A stretch of 64,000 nucleotides of DNA from Eutreptiella sp. 'Long Island Sound 2002'. Taxonomy: Eukaryota; Euglenozoa; Euglenophyceae; Eutreptiales; Eutreptiaceae. Each line of letters starts with the position of its first letter. The first letter of the stretch is position 1. The translations under genes and the position numbers were made by a program. The stretch is taken from the NCBI GenBank assembly GCA_964036045.1, contig OZ038384.1, positions 20,312,500 through 20,376,499 of the forward strand. Direction: 5' to 3'. Below the pieces are notes generated by a model. That model was not told the origin of the DNA and made no database searches. It saw only the letters and a program-made list of their open reading frames with translations. Below are positions 32,768 through 42,459 of this stretch, in pieces.

Positions 32768-33141
32768 ATCAGAAAGTACCGAAGAAGCCTGGAAAGGACT
32801 GGAATGAGGCCAGCGAGATCCGCCACCTGCTGAAAGACATCCTCCCTGGGAACTGCAAGAGAAGAGTGGAGGATGAGGAGAAGAAGAGAGTAAAGAAGCG
32901 CGTGGCCGTACGGATCATGGCATCGGAGGACACCGGCGCCGGAATAATGGAGTTTTTCTGGCGAAACCTCGGCGAGCCCAGCCGAATGTTGGGGTTGAAG
33001 AATGCCATCTACGTGGAGGTGTTCGGCGACACCATGGGGCAAAGGCTGATGCGCCTCAACCACGTGGAGTGGAGGCGCGGAGAGCTGCTGAGGATGCAGG
33101 TCATCTTCGCCCGCATGAGCCTGGACGAGATCGTGAAATAG
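32758..33141 (+). pseudogene. Retroelement C: Gag continuation after a frameshift
   Basis: This frame continues Gag as ESVNQKVPKKPGKDWNEASE, ILPGNCKRRVEDEEKKRVKK, FFWRNLGEPSRMLGLKNAIY and ARMSLDEIVK to a TAG at 33,139. It is helical and basic, without a recognised domain. The sequence resumes as RLELKLNAKNEAHVQ-like in yet another frame after 33,145, so there is more than one indel here. Confidence 0.55.
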
Positions 33142-33388
33142 CACACGCCTGGAGCTGAAGCTCAACGCCAAGAACGAGGCCCACGTGCAGGATTGACAAG
33201 GCCATGGACAACGAGGCCATCGAGAAGACCGCCATCATCGGTAAATCCAGGAGGACACGGCCAACTCCGCGGAGGATGGTAGTGGAAGTGGCCAAGACCA
33301 CTGGACCGGGTCCCGGGAAGATCACGAGGAGGCTGATGTGGCGCACAACGTGAGGGAGCATGGGCAGGATTAGTCCAGATGGAACCGG

Positions 33389-33829
33389 GTGGGACCCAAG
33401 AAGGGCAAAGAGCCAAGGAGGATCGGGAACCCACCGCTCTCGTTCCGGGAGTACAGGTCTCAGCACGACGCCTGCCCGGTCTGTTATGGCAAGGGAAACA
33501 ACCATGCACATGACCACCGTCAGTGCAAGGTGTATGAGGCGGACAAGAAGGCCTACTTCGCCGCCCACCCCGAGATGGAGCCCAAGGAGCAGCGGATTGC
33601 CGATTGGAAGGCGAAGGGCGGAGACGGGGGAAAAGGCCAAGGCAAAGGCCAACAGAAAAGCGAAGAAAGACGTTATAGTGGTGGACCTGGCCAAGACCGA
33701 TCAGTGAGGTCGATCGAGGAGGTTGCTGAGGACATGTTGAGGACGTTGGAGGAACTCAAAGCCCAGCAACGCGGTGGACAAAGTCTGAGCGGATCTCAGC
33801 AGGAGGGAGCTGCGGCAGGCCATGTCTAG
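33389..33829 (+). pseudogene. Retroelement C: nucleocapsid-like region with atypical zinc knuckle
   Basis: The frame holds ACPVCYGKGNNHAHDHRQCK, i.e. C-x2-C-x6-H-x-H-x-H-x2-C. The standard Gag knuckle is C-x2-C-x4-H-x4-C, so spacing is expanded and three His are available. It is followed by a Lys/Gly-rich basic tail (KAKGGDGGKGQGKGQQKSEE). Such regions bind the element's RNA. It ends with TAG at 33,827, 19 bases before the protease frame. Confidence 0.6.
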
Positions 33830-33847
33830 AGGAGCCCCCACGGGAGT

Positions 33848-34740
33848 GTGACCTCGGAGGTCTCTCCTCCGAAAATCAGTGGAATCCCAGAGAAAGCGAA
33901 GGCACATCAGGTGCCGCAGAAGGCTCCAGAAGAGCCAAAACCACTGAATTTTGCCACTCCCAACCCCTGGAGCGCCCTGTCAAGGGAAGTTTATGTGGGC
34001 AAGGGACGTGGCAAGAAGGAAGGAGGAACCACAGAGAGCCCCGTGGACGGGCAAGACCAGCCTAAGATCTACACCATCCGTGACCATACCCTCGAAGTCC
34101 TGATGCACCCTGATGTGGTAGAGTTGCATGCCGTGAGAGTCGTCCATACACCGCAGGGTGACGAGCGACAGTTGCACTTGAAGGTGCGTGTACGGTGCGG
34201 ACAAGAGGAGTTGGTGGTGGATGTTTTGGTGTATACGGGTGCCCAGGTGAGCCTGGTCCGGGGAGGGTTGTTCAGGGAGGAATCCCTGCAGCCCAGCCGT
34301 AGACCGGTACGCCTGAAGGTGGCCAATGGAGAGATTATGGGTGGTGGCACCCATGAGGCCAATATCAGTATGGAATTCTGGGAGCATGAGCGCTTGAACC
34401 GCCCTGATCTGGCGAAGAGAAGCACTCTATCCGGGAACTTCTATGTGGCCGACATTACAGATTGGGATATGATCATGGGGTATGACTTCATGGTGGCAAA
34501 CGCCATTGGAGCCCTTCCCCATCGTGCAACGCTGGTCCGGGAGGATGATGAATGCCTCACGTGGCTGTCCACGGACTATGCATGCGGATCATCCAAATGG
34601 AATGCTGAGGAAGAGGATCGGATCGTCCAAGCGGTGCGAGTTGTGGGTGCCAAGTCCAGAGGAGACCGTGGAGTTCAGCTCACGGAGTATGGAATGGCGC
34701 CGCAAGTGTACGCCAGGATGATCCAGACGTTCGGAGCCGA
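33848..34740 (+). pseudogene. Retroelement C: retropepsin-like protease with altered active site
   Basis: The protease core is EELVVDVLVYTGAQVSLVRG, the aspartic-protease signature with Tyr in place of the catalytic Asp (YTGA instead of DTGA), one base change from GAT/GAC. The second conserved segment is WDMIMGYDFMVANAIGALP. The fold otherwise looks complete over about 120 residues (34,160-34,520). Without the Asp this copy should not be active. The frame runs on into the Dam-like region. Confidence 0.75.
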
Positions 34741-35110
34741 AGCGCCTGAGACGGACGTCTTCGCTTCCCGGGATGCCCCACGTTTGCGGAAGTGTAGGAG
34801 GCATTGACATCGAGGAGACTCAGCCTGGCATAGGCATTGGGGTTTGAAGGAGTGGGGGCCCATGTATTGGCATGGCTCCCTGGACAATACCAGAAGTACG
34901 GTGGAGAAGATCGTCGCGGATAGGGCGAAGAGATCCTGGTCATAACCGGCATAGGATCCACCCCATGTCCGCTGGAGGGTCTCAAGTCGACGCTGGACTC
35001 CATCACCCTGAACAAGATGTCATTAGGGCCAGAGGAGGAGTTGTTTATCGACGCCAAGGGTGTATCAATGCCCCCCCCTGGGTCAAGCGTGGGGTACCAA
35101 GGCTTTCCTG
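34741..35110 (+). pseudogene. Retroelement C: degenerate Dam-like domain
   Basis: In the protease frame: APETDVFASRDAP (the D-x-F-A-S start), then KCRRH-stop-HRGDSAWHRHW, EWGPMYWHGSLDNTRSTVEK (the NPPF position reads WHGS) and IVADRAKR. After a one-base shift near 34,940 it reads LVITGIGSTPCPLEGLKSTL and FIDAKG. The order mirrors element A. TGA at 34,805-34,807 may replace Trp. The catalytic [DN]PP[FYW] tetrad is not preserved, so this is either a diverged, non-catalytic version or decay. Confidence 0.45.
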
Positions 35111-35836
35111 GTGGATGGGGCGCAAGCCAAACCCACGAGCGATGAAGCATTCATCCGTAGGGTGGAGGCGGTGCCCATGAGGGTCATGTTTGAGCCCAAG
35201 GAGGGGACGGATTAGCCAATGGATGGCATTGACGTCCTGTCCCACGCCGAGATCGACGACGTCGTCAACTACATGCGGATGGGGATGCACGACCGTGTGG
35301 CCGCCAAGAAGAGCTGGGCCATGGTCACATCTCCGCATTGGTGGGATGACAAGGTGTTGGTCACCGGCAAGTACGAGAAGGATGAGTTCGTGGCGAGGGT
35401 CATGGATCACATCGCGGACCAATATGATGGTCCGGTTGGGTCGGACCCGCCGACATGGGATTCTCCAACAATGGGGGCCGAGAGCGACAAGAACCAGCCC
35501 GATGCCGCGAATTTTTCGAAGATTATGGGTGGGAAGCGCGGCCCAGGACGATGAAGACGGCATATCAGACGAGGAGAAGTCGAACTCAGACCCAGAAGAG
35601 GCCTATACCGCAGTGCGGTTGGTTGTATCGATACCGAAGCAAGCGGCTGAAGAGGCCCAGGAGAACCCAAAGGTCGCCGAGCTGGACGAGAGGCTGATCA
35701 ATGCCTATTCAGTGGCGTCGCCAACAAGAACCCTCGAGATCGTGGGAGGTTTTGTACAGCGAAAATCAAGCTGAAGCCGAACTCCAAAATCTATCGTCAT
35801 TGGAAGTACCAGCTTCAGGGCGATCGGGCCGAGGCC
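35111..35836 (+). pseudogene. Retroelement C: spacer between Dam-like region and RT
   Basis: Fragments in different frames are acidic and Asp/Glu-rich: DVLSHAEIDDVVNYMRMGMH with HWWDDKVLVTGKYEKDEFVA (35,219-35,554), then DEDGISDEEKSNSDPEEAYT (35,560-35,640) and KLKPNSKIYRHWKYQLQGDR leading into RT. There is no recognised domain apart from the pre-RT segment. At least two frameshifts are needed. Confidence 0.45.
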
Positions 35837-37411
35837 ATGAAGAGGTTGTTGGCCGAGTTCATTGAGCGAGGATGGATCGAACCCTCCGACAGTGAGTGGG
35901 CCAGCCCAGCCTTCATCGTGCCCAAGAAGGAGAAGGGCAAGTGGAGGTTGGTGGTGGATTACAGAGGTTTGAACGAGCAAACTGAGCACGACTCGTACTC
36001 GCTTCCTCTGATCGACACCATCCTCCAAAAACAACAGAAAAAGCGGATCTTCACGGTGTTAGACCTGAAACATGGCTATCACCAGATGCCGCTACACCCG
36101 CACTCCAGGCCCTGCACAGCGATGTCGACGCCGCTGGGGTCGAAGCAGTGGAAAGTGGTGCCTATGGGCGCCAAGAATGGCAACGCCGCTTTCCAGCGCA
36201 TGATGGAGGACCTACTCGGTCCTGTCCGGGACTGTGCCGATCCCTTTGTGGATGACATCATCATCGGGTCCGGCACGGAGAACATGACTGAGGATGAGCT
36301 CATCGAAGCGCATGAGAAGGATCTGCGCCGAGTGCTCAGCGAGCTGGACAAGCACAACATGGTGTGCAAGCCCACCAAAGCCTCACTCTTCGTGAAGGAA
36401 GTGGAGTTCGCGGGTCACGTGGTTGGTCACGGGCAACGCCGTCCCATGCCTGGGAAGCTGGAGTCCCTGCACCACTGGGAGAAGCCCCAGACCATCAGCG
36501 AACTCCGGTCCTTCATGGGGTTCTGCAATTATTATTCGGGCTATGTCCGGATGTATGCAGAACTCTCAGGGCCGCTGCACAAGATGCTGCAGGTCGGGAA
36601 GTTCGATGGCCGGAAGGGGAGCAAGAAGAAGCTTGCCTGGACCCCTGAAGCCGAAGATGTGTTCAGCCGCCTCAGGAAGCGACTCCTGGGGCAGCTGGGG
36701 CTGTTCCTGGTTGACCCGGACAAGGGATTCGTGCTGAGGACGGACGCCTCGGACTATGCTGTAGGGGCAGTTCTCGAGCAAATCCGGGACGACGGGTTAC
36801 ACGTACCCGTGGCGTTCTGGAGTCGGATCCTGGCCGAGGGCCAACGTCGAACGTGGACCGCGAGGGAGAAGGAGACGTACGCCATTGTTTGTGCGCCCAG
36901 GAAGTGGTCTGGCCACATCAAATTGCAACCGGTGGTGGTTTGTACGGACCATCAGTCCTTGCAGAGCTGGCACAAGGAGCACGTCGACACCCTCTCGGGA
37001 CCGGCGGCAAGGAGGGCCCGATGGCATGAGACGTTCGCCAAGTTCGATCTCAGCGTTGTGTATGTCCCCGGGGACCACAATACTGTGGCACATTGCCTCA
37101 GTCGATTGGCCTACCCAGCGGGCAAGGCTTGGATGGACATATCCAGCCATGGGGACACTGAGGAGACTGAGGAGGCCAAGCGCATCATCGAGATGGAGAA
37201 GGCCATGGAACAAGAGGGGGTCAAGTGCTTTGTGGTGATGGCAAACCGTACGGACCTGGCCAAGTTCCGGGGCGCCCGAATCCAAGTTATTCGAGAGGAA
37301 ACCCTCGAGCAGTGGATGGTGGCCCCTGTAGAGCTAGTCAGGTGCTCACAGAGGACTGGTTGGATGATAATGCGGCATCCGAGCACCGGAGCAAGTACTG
37401 GAATGCCGTGA
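35837..37411 (+). CDS. Retroelement C: reverse transcriptase and RNase H (524 codons, open)
   Basis: RT occupies about residues 1-200: WASPAFIVPKKEKGKWRLVV, VLDLKHGYHQMPL (catalytic Asp76) and FVDD at 137-140 (YxDD variant with Phe), then EFAGHVVGHG. The connection reads LRSFMGFCNYYSGYVRMYAE. RNase H runs at about 295-430: RTDASDYAVGAVLEQ (Asp303), TAREKETYAIV (Glu346), CTDHQSLQSW (Asp371) and YVPGDHNTVAHCLSRL. RT copies the element's RNA into DNA in the cytoplasmic particle. This is the longest intact piece of the element. The ATG used is only the first Met in the open frame; RT similarity extends upstream in another frame, so the real protein starts much earlier as part of Gag-Pol. The last ~25 codons are out of frame. 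Confidence 0.9.
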   Translation: MKRLLAEFIERGWIEPSDSEWASPAFIVPKKEKGKWRLVVDYRGLNEQTEHDSYSLPLIDTILQKQQKKRIFTVLDLKHGYHQMPLHPHSRPCTAMSTPLGSKQWKVVPMGAKNGNAAFQRMMEDLLGPVRDCADPFVDDIIIGSGTENMTEDELIEAHEKDLRRVLSELDKHNMVCKPTKASLFVKEVEFAGHVVGHGQRRPMPGKLESLHHWEKPQTISELRSFMGFCNYYSGYVRMYAELSGPLHKMLQVGKFDGRKGSKKKLAWTPEAEDVFSRLRKRLLGQLGLFLVDPDKGFVLRTDASDYAVGAVLEQIRDDGLHVPVAFWSRILAEGQRRTWTAREKETYAIVCAPRKWSGHIKLQPVVVCTDHQSLQSWHKEHVDTLSGPAARRARWHETFAKFDLSVVYVPGDHNTVAHCLSRLAYPAGKAWMDISSHGDTEETEEAKRIIEMEKAMEQEGVKCFVVMANRTDLAKFRGARIQVIREETLEQWMVAPVELVRCSQRTGWMIMRHPSTGASTGMP

Positions 37412-38154
37412 GCGCCCTGTTGGACGACGAATGGCCTGAGGGCTTGACCGAGGATGGGGACAAGTTGTTCCTCAAGGACAAGCTATTGGTCCCAGAGAAC
37501 CGAATGGAGGAGCTCATTGACCACTGGCATAAGGCCCAGCTCATGCATCCTGGTCGGGACAAGATGCAGCAGGACCTGGGGTGGCGCTTCAAGTTCCCAC
37601 CGGGGTACTACGCCCTCCTGGACAAGTACTGCAGTGACTGCGCCGTGTGTCGGGCCACGAAGAGCCCCAACCACTCCACGGCTGGCAACCCAGTGTACAC
37701 CGCTATACCGGAAGCCCCTATGCGGTCCGTGGCAATGGATGTATTCGCCATGCCTGAGGTTACCGTGGAAGGAGAGACCTACGACTGTGTCATCATGGCG
37801 GTGGACAGGCACAGCGGGTATATCGTGGCGGTCCCTGGCAAGAATTGCAAGAAGAAGGACAAGAAGGACAAGCATGCAGTGTGGCTGCAGGCCAAGACCG
37901 TCGCTAATGCCATGATCAGGCATTGCCTGACGATTTTTGATGTGCCAGCTGTCATCTGCAGCGATCGGGGCAGTCAATTTGTGGGTACGTCGTTCAAGAC
38001 GATGTGCAAGCACACGGGGACTCAGCAGGCCAAGACCGTGGTGTACCACAGCCGGTCGAATGGCTGGGCTGAGGTGGCCGGGCGGCAGATGTTCGAAAAG
38101 TTCTGCCAGCTGCACATCGACGAACCGGGCCGGAATTGGTACAATTTGCTGTGA
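37225..38154 (+). pseudogene. Retroelement C: integrase (zinc-binding and DD35E core)
   Basis: From about residue 40 the frame is integrase. HHCC zinc finger: H102, H108, then CSDCAVC at 136-142. Core: SVAMDVFAMP (Asp172), AVICSDRGSQFVGTSFKTM (Asp247) and NGWAEVAGRQM (Glu283), giving the canonical D-D(35)E spacing. It inserts the cDNA into the genome. The first ~40 codons overlap the preceding frame and are not meaningful; a frameshift near 37,320 joins the two. The frame stops at TGA 38,152-38,154, but the same frame goes on as GVLQAYHDLPGPTGLSPHCI, the usual continuation, so TGA is probably a nonsense change. Confidence 0.88.
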
Positions 38155-38727
38155 GGAGTACTCCAGGCGTACCATGACCTTCCGGGACCCACTGGACTGT
38201 CGCCCCATTGTATCCTGTTCCTACGGGATCGAGTGTCACGCACTCTCCCGTGGTTGAACCATGGCAAAGTGGCCCAGGATGCGAACGCTATGATGGCTGA
38301 GGCGAACGACACGGTGGCCAAGGTGTGCAAGGCACTTCAGGACGAGCATGAGAAGAGGGCCAAGTACTTCAAGCAGGGAAAGGTCGGGAAATATGCTCTC
38401 CAGGACACCGTGTGGGTGGAGCGGCACGACAAGGATGTCCTGCCCAGGCATCGGCAGGCGTCTTGGTATGTGCTGGGGGTAATCGTGCGGAAGGTCGGGC
38501 AGGATGTGTATGCGGTTCGTGTGGGGGATAACAAGATCCTGGACCGCGACCATACCCAGCTTCGTCCCCGAGCACCAGACCCCAGCGGACGTCCCGTCAC
38601 CTTCGAGTTCACGGCGGGCGATGTGTATTCGGACGACGAGGGTGAGGACGACGACTTCACCGCCGAGAGGATCCTGGCGGACAAGCCGGACCCGGTGACG
38701 CCTGGGGGGAGGCTTTATAAAGTCCGT
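38155..38727 (+). pseudogene. Retroelement C: integrase C-terminal (GPY/F-like) region
   Basis: In the integrase frame: SRTLPWLNHGKVAQDANAMM, a helical stretch DTVAKVCKALQDEHEKRAKY, then GDxVWV-like QDTVWVERHDKD, RHRQASWYVLGVIVRKVGQD and LDRDHTQLRPR. This is the SH3-like 'GPY/F' module layout found at the end of Ty3/Gypsy integrases, though the GPY/F tripeptide is not exact (SWYVLG). An acidic linker leads into the chromodomain. Confidence 0.7.
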
Positions 38728-38883
38728 TGAAAGGGATTCACCGCATCCAGGGCTTCGTGGCAGCCTCCGACCAGCTTTGTGCCGAGGTACACCACGGTCT
38801 GGATGGATTATCTGAAGGAAAAGAACATTTCTTTGGATGTCAAGGACGTGTTGGTCCATTTGGTGGCTGCAGTAGCACCGTAA
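38690..38883 (+). pseudogene. Retroelement C: chromodomain interrupted by TGA
   Basis: The frame reads GGRLYKVR, then TGA at 38,728-38,730, then KGFTASRASWQPPTSFVP and WMDYLKEKNISLDVKDVL, ending TAA. Chromodomains have Y-x-V-[KR]-W-K-G-[FY] ... W-[EQ]-P, so TGA sits exactly at the conserved Trp (TGG to TGA). In chromoviruses this domain tethers integrase to modified histones and biases the insertion site. Single-base loss of an aromatic-cage Trp would disable it. Confidence 0.75.
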
Positions 38884-39268
38884 TGGATCCCCCTTGGTAT
38901 TTTTGTTTGTTTTTGTGCTTGTGAGATGGCTGAGGGCGTTCATCCGGGGATTTTTGGGGCCTTGATTGGCCGCATACCCCCTTCACTCGATCTCCACATA
39001 TATATTTCATTGTGGTATACTTTTTTAGGTCGACCGACGACGTTTCTCTATCTTTGAACCCCTTGGTCCATGTTGTAGATCAAGAGGAGACCGGATATGG
39101 CGTAGGGCACCAATTATCGGTGCCCTCACCCCTCCCTTGGGGCATGAGGGACGCCTACGACGTGTGTGGGGCCCCCATGTGTCCTTGGGACATGGGGGGG
39201 TGGGGGTTGGAGCCCATTGGGGTCCTCCCGTCCTCTCTTCAATGACTTCCGAGCGGTGACAACGCTCT
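38884..39268. other. Retroelement C: 3' untranslated region
   Basis: This lies between the chromodomain stop and the PPT. No open frame with a motif. It includes a TATATAT stretch near 39,000. Confidence 0.5.
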
Positions 39269-39279
39269 GGGAAGGGGGG
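39269..39279 (+). promoter_or_regulatory. Polypurine tract
   Basis: GGGAAGGGGGG directly abuts the TG of the 3' LTR. Such tracts resist RNase H and prime plus-strand DNA synthesis. Position and purity fit exactly. Confidence 0.85.
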
Positions 39280-41636
39280 TGAAGCCGGTTCGGACCCCCG
39301 TGGCCATCTTTGGGTCACTTGGGGTGTGTATCTATGTGCCCGCAAGCCGCCATTGGCTGATATCATACTCTCCCATCCACCTGACCTAACCCGATGTGAT
39401 AGTGTGATAGGTTTGGCCATTCCGGCTACGAGCGGCCATGTTCAGTACCGAGGCGCACGCCTGCTGAGATTTGTATATCAGAATATCAGGAATGAACAGG
39501 GTTTTTTTATCATAATGTTTCCGTAATTTTTCCGCCTTCCGTTCTGATTGTCAATGTATCGGCGACTGTCAGTTGGCTCGCCCTTTTTCGGTAACCGATT
39601 GGTTAACTGTTATTTACAGATATTTTGGCGGAAACCCCAATGAAGGGTCAGATTTCATCAGTAAAGGGTTCGTTGCTTCCGCAATTCTCATATTATATAC
39701 TCGCAAAATTAATCCGATTTTTTCGGACTTTCAGAATCGGATTTTCGACTTCGACATCGCCGCACTGGATATGATGAATCTCGAGTGGTCATACATTTTT
39801 CCCCGATCACGAATCAACCTTTTTTTTGTTGTGTCCTTCATTTTGCTTGGAGACATAGTCGAAACAAAAAGGATTCGTGAGGCCACTTTGAAGAATCATT
39901 TCTCCCGTTCACGGCGAGGAATACCAATTTGGAGACTTGGGTTAGAACTGCCTCGGTCTCAACTTAATTGGGGGAGCATCAAACGCCTTTGGTGTGTACA
40001 CATGCCCGCTGTAGCAAGGAATAGTGGTCAAGAGGGTAGAAAGTGGTTTACACCTCTCGGGCCATGCAATCAAACATTTTTTTGCGACTTTCGAGTGTAC
40101 CGCACGAGTGTTGGGGTTGCATAGATACTTTCCTTGGGTTCCCACGTATTTTTAACGTGAAGTTATGTCCATGGAGGGGCATGGCATACCATGGTGGGAG
40201 CCACTTTTTGAGGGTATGTGTTATATGCATGGTATGTGCTTCGATATCCTCACGCCCATGTTATATATCTCCGTTTGTAGGAAGATATATGGAGTCCTAC
40301 GTGACAAGGGCTTTGCCAATGTCCTAATGGTGAACTCCATAGCACTAGACTAAGTCTACCGCTCATATAGTGCATGTGGGAGGACTTACGGAGCGATCCA
40401 GAGGCGCCAATATCAATTTTCCCATTTTCATGGTGCGGGTTGGGAGGAGGTTCGAAGGTGTCCCTATGCGTCCATGTGGGGATCCAAGTGGGGGGATTGT
40501 TGGTAAATGGTCCTAAGCAATTGTGTGTTGAATCATATGTTGATACCATGGGTGAGCGAAGTTTTATACTATTGTAATTTTCTTGAATTTGGCATTATTT
40601 GCATGTTTTTGACCTCATTTTATGCACATTTTTGTGTCTTATGTGCTCAACTGGTCGGCTAACAGTAAGGTGCCTAGAGATCCGTGAACTATGGTATGTT
40701 GCTTACATGTTGGATTATACTTAGGCAATGTACCTCACCATATGCCGGATCTCCTGGTCACTTTGGCGTGGCACACAAGGCCTCACAAAATTAGGTCTCA
40801 AATTCATGAGTTTACTTGTGAAGCATGTCATGTACATAACCGGAGGGGTTTCGGAGCCAATGATGGAATATTCTTGGGCATTGACTTTTGGTCTATATCA
40901 CCCTTGTATATTATCTTCCGGTTTGACACATGCATGGAGCATATGAACATTTGCCGTATGCATTTTTGAGTATATAATTGAATTTTGGGCACTATGGTGT
41001 GATTTGCCTGATTTTGCTAGGTTATGAGGTCGTCTTCATGGGGCAGTTCTCCAAGCCCAATCGACTCCAAGTCCAACCAAGGTTAGGTCAGGGTAGGGCT
41101 TGGTCCTGAGTGCCACTCTAGGCCATGACAAGCCACCCCTCCTATTGGGCTAGGGTTTAGAGGCTTGGGAGAGGACACATTTTTTGGGGTTTATGTAGTG
41201 ACTTTTGACACATGGCATTTAGCCATCTTATTTGACTGGGCTCAGGGCATCATGTTGGTGAGCCAGGGGAAGGTCTTGAGTCCAGGGAATGAGGGGTCTA
41301 TTGCTGAGTCTGTGTATGTTTACCTCTTTCCCCAACTTTGCTTCATTTGTCTTCATATGCGAATTTCAGGGCTTTCCGCTTTGGTGCAATTCTTGTACAT
41401 GCCCGCCACCGTGAGACAACCGGTGTGCTGAACGGAAGCCCGCAGTTCGGATTGGGTTACTGCTGTATTTGTGGGATCTGGTTGCTGTTCGGGGTTGGAG
41501 GAGGATTGTATTTTCTATATTTTTGGATTTTGGACCCTGCATTTTGAGAAATGCAATCGCTGATCAGGAGCAAGTCAGCAGGGGTGACAGGCAGAAGGGG
41601 CACAGCAGGGGCCGGTCCTGGTAGGGACCTTCTTTA
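39280..41636 (+). repeat. Retroelement C 3' LTR (2,357 bp)
   Basis: Matches the 5' LTR from TGAAGCCGGTTCGG to ACCTTCTTTA with scattered substitutions and small indels. Both LTRs end in ...TTTA instead of ...CA, so this is a property of the element and not a mutation in one copy. Confidence 0.93.
39573..40124 (+). CDS. Open frame inside the 3' LTR, 183 codons, function unknown
   Basis: Counterpart of 28,766-29,266 (MARPFSVTDWLTVIYRYFGG ...). It reads through the position where the 5' LTR copy stops and adds 17 residues ending VYRTSVGVA. No recognised domain. See the 5' copy for the alternative that it is a chance frame. Confidence 0.3.
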   Translation: MARPFSVTDWLTVIYRYFGGNPNEGSDFISKGFVASAILILYTRKINPIFSDFQNRIFDFDIAALDMMNLEWSYIFPRSRINLFFVVSFILLGDIVETKRIREATLKNHFSRSRRGIPIWRLGLELPRSQLNWGSIKRLWCVHMPAVARNSGQEGRKWFTPLGPCNQTFFCDFRVYRTSVGVA

Positions 41637-41925
41637 CCGGAATGGAGCATCCGAGACGGAACGAAGCACGACACTAGCCCCCGGTCTGGATCGTCCAGGG
41701 GTGAACCCGGTGCCATGGGATGGAGCGTCCGAGGCAACGGAAAGAATAAGACAAAAAGACGCCCCGGATTGGAGCATCCGGGGCGGAATGAAGCACGGCC
41801 CGAGCCCCCGGACCCGATCGTCCGGGGGTGAACCCGGTGCCATGGACTCGAGCGTCTGGGGCAACAGAGGGAATACGGCAAAAAGTCCGGGGGTGCACCC
41901 GGTGCAGCGAACTGGAACATCCGGG
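41637..41925 (+). repeat. Right remainder of the hairpin array, with CCGG TSD
   Basis: It begins with CCGG (41,637-41,640), the right target duplicate, and continues with the array: CCGGAATGGAGCATCCG, CCCCCGGTCTGGATCGTCC, then an intact GCCCCGGAT-TGGAGC-ATCCGGGGC at about 41,761-41,784, and degraded units to about 41,925. It joins in phase with the unit cut at 28,470. Confidence 0.85.
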
Positions 41926-42459
41926 GACGCAGTGCGCCCAGACTGCAACGATGGGGACGAAGCGGCCCGGGAATGGGAGGTCCGGGGCAGCAAACAAGGA
42001 GAAGGAGAAGGCGGCGGAGCGACACGGAGAGGAGAACAAGAACAAGAGCAAGGAACAGAAGAGGGAGGACAAGAAGGAGAGAAGACGCGAAGCGGGAGGA
42101 GAAAGAGCAAGAGGGGAGAAGGAGAAGAAGGGGAGGCGGATGGGCACATGGGCACATGGGCACATGGAGCCCGGACCGGATGGACCAGAGCTGAGGGGAC
42201 ATGATGGCGGAAAGGAGAGGCAAGAGCAAGGAGAGGTGGGGAGGGAGGACAAGGAGGACACGAGCCAGGGGAAAGAGGAAAAGGAGAGGTCGAAAGAGCG
42301 GACTAACACAGACGGAGACTCAAATGCAAACGCCAGGGGCGCCATGAGGACGAGAAGGCGGCAGCAGGAAAAAGCAGGAGGGCAGACACGGAGAGCATGC
42401 ACAAGAATAAGCGAGGATGAGGGAGGGGGAAGGGAAGCATGCGAGGAGCACACAGCGAG
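41926..42459. other. Purine-rich low-complexity DNA
   Basis: AGG/GAGAAG-rich sequence without a domain. It includes a triple GGGCACATG (GGGCACATGGGCACATGGGC) near 42,143. Open frames on both strands are compositional. Confidence 0.6.

Larger units (their letters stand above)
28474..41636 (+). mobile_element. Retroelement C: complete 13.2-kb Ty3/Gypsy-type LTR retrotransposon
   Basis: The order on the plus strand is 5' LTR (28,474-30,827), PBS, gag, protease, Dam-like region, RT-RNase H, integrase with GPY/F-like end, chromodomain, PPT and 3' LTR (39,280-41,636), with CCGG duplicated on both sides. The RT-RNase H-integrase order is diagnostic of Ty3/Gypsy, and the chromodomain points to the chromovirus branch. 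The LTRs differ at roughly one base in 20-25 in the stretches I compared by eye, so the insertion is not very recent. The coding region has several stops and frameshifts, so the copy is not autonomous. Confidence 0.93.

Noticed and set aside
10823-38730. Alternative genetic code with UGA as Trp
   Set aside because: TGG is abundant in the same frames, the long RT-RNase H frame has no TGA, and TAG/TAA stops also occur at Gln- and Trp-like sites. Kept only as a bias to test.
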